This document shows positions 50,066-57,556 of a stretch of 64,000 bases of DNA, piece after piece. Every line of letters begins with the position of its first letter. Position 1 is the stretch's first letter. Made by a program: the position numbers and the translations under genes. The DNA is from VRUE01 sp963812335 (GTDB taxonomy: Bacteria > Actinomycetota > Thermoleophilia > Solirubrobacterales > 70-9): positions 62,001 to 126,000 of the forward strand of contig CAWEUU010000003.1 in NCBI GenBank assembly GCA_963812335.1, in the 5' to 3' direction. The notes beneath the pieces were generated by a model. That model made no database searches, was not told the origin of the DNA, and worked only from the letters and a program-made list of their open reading frames with translations.

Positions 50066-50971
50066 ATGAAGGAGCGGGGGCAGGGGACCGTCGAGTGGGT
50101 CGGCCTCATCGCGGTGGTCGCGCTGCTGCTCGTCGGGCTGGTGGCTGTCGGCGTGCGGGTGCCTGGGGCGGACCTGGCGCGGGGGATCGCTTCGCGCATC
50201 CTCTGTGCGGCGGCGCTGGCTGACCGGTGCGGGGACGAACCGAAGCTGATCGCGACCTACGGCGACGAGGTGGGGCGGCTGGTGCGGGAGCACATGCCGG
50301 CGTTGTTCCTCGAGCGGGGGTCTCGGGCGTTGCCGGTGGACTTCCGGCGCTGCCGGGTCGCCGAGTGCGCCGACGGCTCGCCACGGGGGGTCGTGCACGA
50401 GAGCGACGCCGGGCTGGCGGCGACGGCGTTCGTGCACGTGGTCGACTGCCGCGAGGGCGGGCCGGGCTGCGAAGGCCCCCGCGCCGGCAACCTCTACATC
50501 CAGTACTGGACCTACTACGCCGATTCGGCGACATTGCGCGGCGTGCCCGTTGCCGGGGAGCGCGGTTATCACCTGGACGACTGGGAGTCCGTGCAGGTCC
50601 GCATCGGGCCCGACGGGCGCGTCGATGAGCGGGCGTCCTCCCACCACGGCTACAACCACGCCCAGAGCGTCGCCAACGCCGGCTCCGATGCCGGCCTGAT
50701 TCCCCTGCGCGACGCCGCCGAGGCGGTCGGCGCGCGGCCGCGCAACGGCTGGGGTGCGGCGACACGCACTCTGCTCGTCTCCGGCGGCAGCCACGCCGGC
50801 AATGCCGACGGCTTCCTCGGCCGGATCGATCGCATCGTGCCCGGGAGCCGGGTCCACCTGGTGCCGCTGGAGGCGATTGCCACCGAGGAAGGCGACGCCT
50901 ACCGTTTCGCCATCAGTCCGCCGTGGCGCAAGCGCGTCTGGCGCGACCCTGAGGCCTCAGGCACCGACTGA
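50066..50971 (+). CDS. Flp-pilin-like N-terminus fused to a Vps62-like extracellular domain
   Basis: A 301-residue protein. The N-terminus MKERGQGTVEWVGLIAVVALLLVGLVAVGV is a class III (Flp/Tad) prepilin signal: a short basic leader, Gly-Gln cleavage context, Glu five residues later, and a hydrophobic helix. Real Flp pilins are 50-70 residues, so this one is unusual. The rest is an exported domain with paired Cys (ILCAAALADRCG, FRRCRVAECADG, VDCREGGPGCEG), YIQYWTYYADSAT and YHLDDWESVQVRIGPDG...SHHGYN, which resembles Vps62-like domains. It is either a minor pilin or a pilus-anchored or membrane-tethered protein. No tad genes are nearby. Confidence 0.75.
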   Translation: MKERGQGTVEWVGLIAVVALLLVGLVAVGVRVPGADLARGIASRILCAAALADRCGDEPKLIATYGDEVGRLVREHMPALFLERGSRALPVDFRRCRVAECADGSPRGVVHESDAGLAATAFVHVVDCREGGPGCEGPRAGNLYIQYWTYYADSATLRGVPVAGERGYHLDDWESVQVRIGPDGRVDERASSHHGYNHAQSVANAGSDAGLIPLRDAAEAVGARPRNGWGAATRTLLVSGGSHAGNADGFLGRIDRIVPGSRVHLVPLEAIATEEGDAYRFAISPPWRKRVWRDPEASGTD

Positions 50972-51036
50972 CCCCGATGCGCCGAGCCGCATCGCGGAAG
51001 CAACCCAATCGTTAGTGTTTCCGTATCCCCACCGAG

Positions 51037-52236
51037 GTGACGGCACAGTCAAGCTCCAGGGACGCGATCGGTGACCGGCTCGAAGCAGCGCGCAAGCGCA
51101 CCTACGAGCTGGTCGAGCCGCTCGACGACGAGCAGCTCAATCGGGTCTACTCGCCGATCCTCAGCCCACTCGCCTGGGATCTTGGCCACATAGCCAACTT
51201 CGAGGAGCTATGGCTGGTGCAGACGATCGGCGAGCGCGAGCCGCTGCACGGCGACCTCGGCCGCTTCTACGACGCGATCGAGAACCCGCGCAAGAGCCGC
51301 AACGAGCTGCCGATCCTGCGCGACGCCGAGTTGCGCTCCTACCTTGACGAGGTGCGCGAGCGCGCCCTCAGCGTGCTCGGCGACGCCGACCTCGACCCCG
51401 ACTCCGCCGACCCGCTGCTGCGCGACGGATTCGTCTACGAGATGCTGATCGCGCACGAGCACCAGCACAACGAGACGATGTTGCAGCTGCTGCAGATGGT
51501 CGACGGGTATGAGCTGCCTGAAGCGTTGGAGAGCGTGGGGTGCCTCTCGCCCGGACAATTGCCGGTCCAGTTGGACCGGCAATTTGAGTATCCGCCCGTT
51601 CGAGAGGCACCCCACGCTCTTTCCGTGCCCGGCGGCGAGCATGAGATCGGCGCCCCAGCGCGGGGCTTCGCCTATGACAACGAGCGGCCGCGGCACGTGG
51701 TGGAGCTGGCGCCCTTCGAGATCGATAGCTGGCCGGTGACGAATGGCGAGTACGCGCAGTTCGTCGAGCAGACGGGGGGCAAGCCGCCGCTGTATTGGGA
51801 GCGTGACGGCGAGGGCGGCTGGGTCGACGCCGCGATGGGTAGGCGCGAGCCGCTCGACCCCGAGCAGCCGGCAACCCACGTCTCCTGGCACGAGGCCGAG
51901 GGCTTCGCCCGGTGGGCCGGCAAGCGACTGCCGAGCGAGCAGGAGTGGGAGGCTGCGGCCCGCGTCGCCGGGCCTGACGGCGACAACCTCCTCGGCCTTC
52001 CCGGCGCCGGCCAGGCCTGGGAATGGACCGCGTCGGACTTCCTCGCCTATCCCGGCTTCGAGGCATTCCCCTATGAGGAGTACTCGCAGGTCTTCTTCGG
52101 CGACACCTACAAGGTGCTGCGCGGGGGGTCCTGGGCCACGCATCGCGAAGACCTGCGTCCCAGCTTCCGTAACTGGGACCTGCCGGAGCGACGCCAGATT
52201 TTCTCCGGCTTCCGCTGCGCGAGGGACGCCCGATGA
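51037..52236 (+). CDS. egtB: Ergothioneine biosynthesis sulfoxide synthase with palindrome-encoded linker
   Basis: 399 residues from a GTG. The N-terminal DinB-like domain has the iron ligands His51 and the His140-Glu-His-Gln-His cluster (HEHQHNETML); the C-terminal formylglycine-generating-enzyme-like domain has FAYDNERPRHVVELAPFEIDSWPVTNGEY, HVSWHEAEGFARWAGKRLPSEQEWEAAAR and LRGGSWATHREDLRPSFRNWDLPERRQIFSGFRC. EgtB joins cysteine or gamma-glutamylcysteine to hercynine with O2 and Fe(II). Residues 165-195, between the domains, are encoded by a 91-bp nested palindrome, evidently an in-frame insertion in the linker. It overlaps egtD (ATGA). EgtA, EgtC and EgtE are not in the window. Confidence 0.93.
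   Translation: MTAQSSSRDAIGDRLEAARKRTYELVEPLDDEQLNRVYSPILSPLAWDLGHIANFEELWLVQTIGEREPLHGDLGRFYDAIENPRKSRNELPILRDAELRSYLDEVRERALSVLGDADLDPDSADPLLRDGFVYEMLIAHEHQHNETMLQLLQMVDGYELPEALESVGCLSPGQLPVQLDRQFEYPPVREAPHALSVPGGEHEIGAPARGFAYDNERPRHVVELAPFEIDSWPVTNGEYAQFVEQTGGKPPLYWERDGEGGWVDAAMGRREPLDPEQPATHVSWHEAEGFARWAGKRLPSEQEWEAAARVAGPDGDNLLGLPGAGQAWEWTASDFLAYPGFEAFPYEEYSQVFFGDTYKVLRGGSWATHREDLRPSFRNWDLPERRQIFSGFRCARDAR
51530..51620. repeat. 91-bp nested palindrome inside egtB
   Basis: The 20-base arms at 51530-51549 and 51601-51620 are perfect reverse complements. Centred between them, AATTGCCGGTCCA (51557-51569) and TGGACCGGCAATT (51572-51584) form a second perfect 13-bp hairpin with a GT centre. 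The coding frame runs through it without a stop. It is 91 bp, divided into arm, 7-nt spacer, inner palindrome, 16-nt spacer and arm. Confidence 0.9.
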
Positions 52237-53221
52237 CGCCTGGCGCAGCCGCCGAGCCGATCGAGATCGAGGTCCATCTGCGCGCCGACGGGGGTGTCGC
52301 GATGGCGCGCGAGGTGCGGCTCGGCCTGACCGCCAAGCCGAAGCAGCTCTCGCCGAAGTACTTCTACGACGAGCGCGGCTCGCAGCTCTTCGAGCAGATC
52401 ACCGAGCTCGACGAGTACTACCCGACCCGTGCCGAGCGCCAGATACTTTCCCGGCGCTCGGGTGAGATCATCGCCGCGGCCGGCGAGCCGGGAACTCTGG
52501 TAGAGCTCGGCTCGGGCTCGGCCGCCAAGACCCGCCACCTGCTCACGGCCATGCGCGAGGCCGGCTGCCTGACCACCTACGTGCCGGTCGACATCTCCGA
52601 GGAGATCACCCACGAAACCGCCGAGTCGCTGGTCGAGGAGTACCCGGGCCTGACGATCCGCGGTCTCGTCTGCGACTTCGAGCATGACCTCGAGCGGATT
52701 CCCAACGGCGGTGGCGGTCGCCTCGTCGCCTTCCTCGGCGGGACCGTCGGCAACCTCTTCCCGGACGCCCGTCGCAACTTCCTCAGCCGCATCGGAGCGT
52801 TGCTGGAGCCGGGGGATCACATCCTGCTCGGCACCGACCTGGTCAAGGAGCCGGAGCGGCTCGAGGCCGCCTATGACGACCCGGTGGCGTCACCGCCGAG
52901 TTCAACAAGAACGTCCTCGCGTTCCTCAATCGGGAGCTCGATGGCGACTTCGACCCGGATCGCTTCGAGCACGTGGCGCGCTACGACGCTGATGCGGCCC
53001 GCATGGACATCCGCCTGCGCTCGCTTTGCGACCAGGTCGTGCGGCTCGACGGGCTCGACCTCACCGTGCGGTTCGCGGCGGGGGAGGAGATGCGCACCGA
53101 GATCTCCTCGAAGTTCACGCGCGAGCGGCTCGACGAGATCTACCGGGAGGCAGGGCTGCGGCCGGACGGATGGTTCACCGATCCAGCCGGGGATTACGCG
53201 CTCAGCCTTGCATCCGTTTAG
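52233..53221 (+). pseudogene. egtD: Histidine N-alpha-methyltransferase EgtD, one-base frameshift
   Basis: The first 217 residues match EgtD: KYFYDERGSQLFEQITELDEYYPTRAERQIL, the SAM motif VELGSGSAAKTRHLL, VDISEEI, FLGGTVGNLFP and LLGTDLVKEPERLEAAYDDP. At 52881-52884 (CCGG followed by TGGCG) the frame breaks. One extra base there restores a continuous frame reading GGVTAEFNKNVLAFLNREL...VARYDADAARMDIRLRSLCDQVV, then SSKFTRERLDEIYREAGL, to a stop at 53221, giving about 330 residues, normal for EgtD (about 320). So this is EgtD with a single-base deletion in a short C/G run: a recent mutation or a sequencing/assembly error. EgtD trimethylates histidine to hercynine, the substrate of EgtB. It is coupled to egtB by ATGA. 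Confidence 0.88.
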
Positions 53222-53266
53222 CCTCGAAGAGCACGAATACCCGGAGGAAGACTGAGGAGGACCAAA

Positions 53267-54553
53267 TTGAGCCTTGACGTCTGCCTGTACGGGGAGCGCG
53301 TTGGAGCTCTGTTCCCCGCGGGCGACAACGACTACCGGCTTGCCTACGATCCCGGGCTGGTGCAGAGGGTCGGGCCGGGGAAGGCGCTGCTCAGCAACTC
53401 CCTGCCCGCCCGGCCGGAGCCCTACAGCGCCGAGGCCACCCGGGCCTATGTCGAAGGACTGCTCCCCGAGGGCCCGCGCCGCGAGGGACTGGGACGGGCG
53501 CTTGGCGTCGACGCCGCGGATGGCTACCTTCTGTTGGCCCAGCTGGGACGCGACTGCCCCGGCGCAGTCAGCTTCCTTCCCGCCGGTGAGGCCGTCGGGT
53601 CGAGCGACTCCGAGCCGATCGCCTGGTTGAGCGGCGAGGAGCTGGAGGAGGCCCTGAAGCGATCTTCGTCGCAGCCCGGCGGTCCGGATCGCAACGGGGG
53701 CGTGCACTTCACCCTGCCGGGGCTGCGGCACAAGCTCGCGCTTTTCCGCGACGAGGAGGCGCAGCGCTGGGCCTGGCCCGGGGCAGGCCTGCCGAGCACG
53801 CACGTGATCAAGCCCGAGACCGGTGAATACCCCGAATACGCCGCCAACGAGATGTTCTGCATGGCGGTCGCCCACCAGGTCGGGCTGCCAGTCGCCGGGG
53901 CGACCGTGGAGGAGATCGCCGGCCGCCGTTGCCTGGTCTCGCCCCGCTACGACCGGGTCGTCCGCGAGGGCGGCCATGAGGCCAAGCGGCTGCACTGCGA
54001 GTCCTTCTGCCAGGCGCTGGGCATCGCGCCTGCCTCGACCGAGGCGGGCGAGGGCGGCGACGGCCCCGGTTGGACCGAGGCCTGCGGCCTGGTGAACGCG
54101 GTCAGCCACCCCGACGAAGTGGTCAACCTGCTCGCGGCTGCCTTCTGCAACTACATCCTCGGCAACGGCGACGCGCATGGCAAGAACTTCGCCCTGCTCG
54201 ATCGCGAGAAGACCTCGCTCGTGGGCCAGGAGTGCAAGTGGCGGCTGGCGCCGCTCACCGACATCACCTCGACCGTCGTCTACGGCGACCCGATCCACCA
54301 CGGCCTTGTGATCTCCGAGGAGTACCAGGCAACGTCCTACCTGATCGAACTGGCAGAGGTCTGCGAAGGGTGCGCCTTCGACTTCGCAGTGATGCGGGGG
54401 CTGGCCTCGACCACCGCGACGCGGGTGTGGATGGCCGTGGAAACGATCGCCACCCGGGCGAAGCAGGAGGGCTGGCACCAGCCGATCGTGGACAGGATCG
54501 TCGAATTGGCCGCCGACCGCTCCCTTGGCCTGGGCGCCGAGGTCGCGTACTGA
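53267..54553 (+). CDS. hipA: HipA-family kinase toxin without adjacent HipB
   Basis: 428 residues from a TTG at 53267 with a strong GAGGAGG seven bases upstream. The N-terminal HipA_N region (LDVCLYGERVGALFPAGDNDYRLAYD...NSLPARPEPYSAEATRAYVEGLLPEG) is complete, then the loop FTLPGLRHKLALF (the Ser/Thr site that is autophosphorylated in E. coli HipA is Thr here), the substrate region THVIKPET, the catalytic GNGDAHGKNFALLD and metal motif LAPLTDITSTVVY. HipA kinases phosphorylate aminoacyl-tRNA synthetases such as GltX and stop growth; HipB normally neutralises them. No HTH-type hipB is recognisable between egtD and hipA, so this may be orphan or an A-only variant. It lies in the egt cluster only by position. 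Confidence 0.9.
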   Translation: MSLDVCLYGERVGALFPAGDNDYRLAYDPGLVQRVGPGKALLSNSLPARPEPYSAEATRAYVEGLLPEGPRREGLGRALGVDAADGYLLLAQLGRDCPGAVSFLPAGEAVGSSDSEPIAWLSGEELEEALKRSSSQPGGPDRNGGVHFTLPGLRHKLALFRDEEAQRWAWPGAGLPSTHVIKPETGEYPEYAANEMFCMAVAHQVGLPVAGATVEEIAGRRCLVSPRYDRVVREGGHEAKRLHCESFCQALGIAPASTEAGEGGDGPGWTEACGLVNAVSHPDEVVNLLAAAFCNYILGNGDAHGKNFALLDREKTSLVGQECKWRLAPLTDITSTVVYGDPIHHGLVISEEYQATSYLIELAEVCEGCAFDFAVMRGLASTTATRVWMAVETIATRAKQEGWHQPIVDRIVELAADRSLGLGAEVAY

Positions 54554-54560
54554 CACAAAA

Positions 54561-54596
54561 ACGCCGCCTGCTCCGCTTCGCGTCCGCGGGCGGCGT
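54561..54596 (-). terminator. Terminator after the LLM gene
   Basis: ACGCCGCC (54561-54568) and GGCGGCGT (54589-54596) form an 8-bp stem with a 20-nt loop. On the minus strand the stem is followed by TTTTTGTG, a proper T-run, so it serves the LLM oxidoreductase ending at 54664; it can also stop hipA transcription (stop codon at 54551). Confidence 0.75.
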
Positions 54597-54663
54597 CTAC
54601 GCGCCATACCGGCCCCGCTCGCCCGGAATCAGAGCGTGAGGCTCGCTAAATAGTTCTTCAGGT

Positions 54664-55596
54664 CTAGGGCGCCAAGGCGTCAATCGTCTCCGCCAATTTG
54701 TCCGGCGGCACGATCGGGGTGAGGATCGGCAGCGTCACGCCGCCGGCGACGAAGGCGTCGAGCCGCTCGCGCATCTGCTCGGGCGAGCCGAAGACGAACA
54801 TGTCCTCGATCAGCTCCCAGGGGGCGGCCGCGGCGGCGGCCTGGCGGTCGCCGGCCTCCCAGGCGGCGATCATCGGGTCGATCTGCTCGCCGTAGCCGAG
54901 CCAGCGGTAGAAGGCCGCGTAGACGGGGACGGTGATGTAGGAGGAGAACATGAAGCGGGCCAGCGGCTCGACCGCCTCGCGCTCTCCGGGCAGGCAGAAG
55001 AAGCGGCAGAGCAGCTCGAAGCCATCGGGCGCGCCCTGCAGCTGCGCGGTCACCTTGGGCAGGCCGCCGAGCGGCAGGAAATTGGTGAAGGCGCCCTCGG
55101 CGCGCTCCACGGCCAGCTCGAGCATCTTGCCGCGCAGCGCCGCCAGCACGATCGGCACCCGCTCGGCCGGTGCCGTCTCCAGCTTGAAGCCGCTCTCGGT
55201 GCGCTCGCCGTCGAGCGCCGTGCGCAGGAGCTCCAGCGTCTCGCGCACCTTGCTCAGCGGTCGCTCGAAGGGGATCCCGTTCCAGCCTTCGACGATGCGG
55301 TCCGAGGAGGAGCCGATGCCGAGCACGAAGCGCCCGTCGGATGCGTCGGCCAGGGCCGCCGCCTCCTGTGCCAGCAGCGCCGGCCCGCGCTGAAAGACAC
55401 CGACGATGCCGGTGCCGAGCCGCGCCCGCTCGGTCCAGGCGGCGCTGAGGGCGAGCGGTGTGAAGCCGTCGGGGCCGTTGGTCTCGCCGCTCCAGAGGTC
55501 GGTGTAGCCGGTCGCCTCGGCGCGCTTGACGTGCTCCTCGTGGGCGTTGAGCGGCGTGGCGGGAAGCGGCAGCGTCAGTCCCCATCGTTGAGTCAT
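54664..55596 (-). CDS. LLM-class (F420-type) flavin oxidoreductase
   Basis: About 310 residues from the ATG at 55596 (an in-frame ATG at 55608 adds four). A luciferase-like TIM barrel: QRWGLTLPLPATPLNAHEEHVKRAEATGYTDLWSGETNGPDGFTPLALSA, then the GPALLAQEAAALADASDGRFVLGIGSSSDRIVEGWNG motif with the SGGR-like ASDGRF turn. It is similar in plan to F420-dependent oxidoreductases of mycobacteria (TIGR03857/3620 types). The substrate is unknown. It is divergent from glpX by 51 bp and, with the LLM gene at 56648, flanks glpX on both sides. Confidence 0.92.
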   Translation of the reverse strand: MTQRWGLTLPLPATPLNAHEEHVKRAEATGYTDLWSGETNGPDGFTPLALSAAWTERARLGTGIVGVFQRGPALLAQEAAALADASDGRFVLGIGSSSDRIVEGWNGIPFERPLSKVRETLELLRTALDGERTESGFKLETAPAERVPIVLAALRGKMLELAVERAEGAFTNFLPLGGLPKVTAQLQGAPDGFELLCRFFCLPGEREAVEPLARFMFSSYITVPVYAAFYRWLGYGEQIDPMIAAWEAGDRQAAAAAAPWELIEDMFVFGSPEQMRERLDAFVAGGVTLPILTPIVPPDKLAETIDALAP

Positions 55597-55647
55597 GGAG
55601 CCCAACATATACCGCCACCCCCTCCGTCATGGATAGGCTGCGGGGAA

Positions 55648-56643
55648 ATGCCCGATTCCCCGCAGAAGCCGGATCGCAACCTCGCCCTGGAGCTGGTGCG
55701 GGTTACCGAGGCCGCCGCACTCGCCGCGGCCCGCTGGGTCGGTCGCGGCGACAAGATCGCCGCCGACCAGGCCGCGGTCGACGCGATGCGCTTCGTGCTC
55801 GACTCGGTCGCGATGGACGGCATGGTCGTGATCGGCGAGGGCGAGAAGGACGAGGCGCCGATGCTCTACAACGGCGAGCAGATCGGCGACGGCACCCCGC
55901 CGGTGGTCGACATCGCGGTCGACCCGCTGGAGGGGACGACGCTCTGCGCGCGGGGAATGCCGAGCGCGCTGGCAGTGATCGCGCTCGCCGAGCGCGGCTC
56001 GATGTTCGACCCCGGCCCCTGTGTCTACATGGAAAAGATGGCGGGGAGCGACGAAATCGCCGACCTGCTCGACCTCGACCGGCCGCTGCCGGAGACGCTG
56101 AACCTGATCGCCGAGCGCAAGGGCGGCAGCATCGGTGACGTCACCGTGGTCATGCTCGACCGCCCCCGTCACGAGGAGGCGATGGAGGAGGTGCGCGGCG
56201 CCGGCGCCCGCATCCGTCTGATCAGCGATGGCGACGTCTCCGCGGCGCTGCTCGCGGTCAGCGACCGCTCCCCGGTCGACCTGCTCTGGGGGATCGGCGG
56301 CACCCCCGAGGGCGTGCTCTCGGCCGCTGCGCTGAAGTCGATGGGCGGCCAGCTGCTCGGTCGCCTCTGGCCTCGCGACGACGAGGAGCGCAAGGCCGCG
56401 ATCGACGGCGGCTACGACCTCGACAAGGTGCTCACGGCCGACGACCTCTGCGGCGGCGAGGACGTCTTCTTCTCCGCCAGCGGCGTCACCGACGGCGACG
56501 TCCTGCAGGGGGTCCGCTACCGCGGCCCCGGCGCCAGCACCGAATCGCTGGTGATGCGCTCGCGCTCGGGCACGGTGCGCCGCGTGCACGCCCGCCACGA
56601 TCGCTCGAAGCTGCGGGCGATCATCGGCGAGCGCTACGGTTAG
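55648..56643 (+). CDS. glpX: Class II fructose-1,6-bisphosphatase
   Basis: 331 residues from the ATG at 55648. The GlpX pattern is complete: NLALELVRVTEAAALAAARWVGRGDKIAADQAAVDAMR, the metal/catalytic segment MVVIGEGEKDEAPMLYNGEQIGDG, DIAVDPLEGTTLCARGMPSALAVIA and GIGGTPEGVLSAAALKSMGG. It dephosphorylates fructose-1,6-bisphosphate in gluconeogenesis; Actinobacteria depend on this class. The enzyme is cytosolic, usually a dimer or tetramer. A F420-type LLM gene starts 4 bp after its stop and is probably co-transcribed, an unusual neighbour. Confidence 0.96.
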   Translation: MPDSPQKPDRNLALELVRVTEAAALAAARWVGRGDKIAADQAAVDAMRFVLDSVAMDGMVVIGEGEKDEAPMLYNGEQIGDGTPPVVDIAVDPLEGTTLCARGMPSALAVIALAERGSMFDPGPCVYMEKMAGSDEIADLLDLDRPLPETLNLIAERKGGSIGDVTVVMLDRPRHEEAMEEVRGAGARIRLISDGDVSAALLAVSDRSPVDLLWGIGGTPEGVLSAAALKSMGGQLLGRLWPRDDEERKAAIDGGYDLDKVLTADDLCGGEDVFFSASGVTDGDVLQGVRYRGPGASTESLVMRSRSGTVRRVHARHDRSKLRAIIGERYG

Positions 56644-56647
56644 CGCA

Positions 56648-57490
56648 GTGGACGTCGGCATCGCACTTCCCAACGCCGTTCCCGGAGCGAGCGGGGAGCA
56701 GCTGACCGAGTGGGCGCGGCGCGCCGAGGCTCGCGGCTTCTCGACACTGGGCACGATCGACCGCATCGTCTACGACAACTACGAGCCGCTGACCGCGCTC
56801 GCCGCGGCCGCGGCGGTGACCGAGCGGATCGGCCTCTCGACCACGGTCCTGCTGGCGCCGCTGCGCACCAACACGGTCGAGCTTGCCAAGCAGGCCCTCA
56901 GCGTCAACGCGCTCTCCGGCGGCCGGCTCACGCTCGGCGTCGGCCTCGGCGCCCGCGAGGACGACTACGAGGTCAGCGGGGTCGAGTTGCAAGGGCGGGG
57001 TAGGCGCCTCGACGCGATCCTCGACCGGATCAAGGAGGTCTGGGCCGGCGGCGAGGTCGGGCCTGCGCTCGCCGGAGCGCCGCGGCTGATCGTCGGCGGC
57101 CACGCCGCCGCCTCCTACGTGCGCGCCGCCCGCGTCGGCGACGGCTGGATCGCCGGCGGCTCGGGCCCGGAAGAGTTCGCCAAAGGGGCGACGGCGGCCA
57201 GGGAGGCCTGGAGCGTGAACGGGCGCGAGGGCGAGCCGCACCTGGTGGCGCTCGCCTACTTCTCGCTCGGCGAGCGCGCCGAGCAGGACGCGCAGGACAA
57301 CCTGATCGACTACTACGCCTTCCTCGGCGACGAGGTCGCCGGCATGATCGCGGGCGCCGCCGCCAAGGACGCCGACACCGTCAAGCAGTACATGGCCGGC
57401 TACGAACAGGCGGGCTGCGACGAGCTGGTCTTCTGCCCCAGCTCCAGCGATCCCGCCCAAGTGGACCTGCTCGCTGACGCCGCCTTTTAA
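56648..57490 (+). CDS. LLM-class (F420-type) flavin oxidoreductase
   Basis: 280 residues from a GTG just 4 bp behind glpX. The luciferase-like barrel shows DVGIALPNAVPGASGEQLTEWARRAEARGFSTLGTIDRIVYDNYEPLTALAAAAAVTERIGLSTTVLLAPLRTNTVELAKQALSVNALSGGRLTLGVGLGAREDDYEVSGV, typical of F420-dependent LLM proteins. The very short distance to glpX suggests one transcript, and the third LLM gene lies on the other side of glpX. F420 in Actinobacteria is reduced by glucose-6-phosphate dehydrogenase, so expressing a F420 enzyme with a gluconeogenic enzyme could tie cofactor supply to sugar-phosphate flow; that is inference only. Confidence 0.92.
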   Translation: MDVGIALPNAVPGASGEQLTEWARRAEARGFSTLGTIDRIVYDNYEPLTALAAAAAVTERIGLSTTVLLAPLRTNTVELAKQALSVNALSGGRLTLGVGLGAREDDYEVSGVELQGRGRRLDAILDRIKEVWAGGEVGPALAGAPRLIVGGHAAASYVRAARVGDGWIAGGSGPEEFAKGATAAREAWSVNGREGEPHLVALAYFSLGERAEQDAQDNLIDYYAFLGDEVAGMIAGAAAKDADTVKQYMAGYEQAGCDELVFCPSSSDPAQVDLLADAAF

Positions 57491-57556
57491 GCTGCTGCGA
57501 CGTATGGCGCTGCGCAACCGTCGTCACGCTTTGAATACGATCGCGGCGGATTTTAG

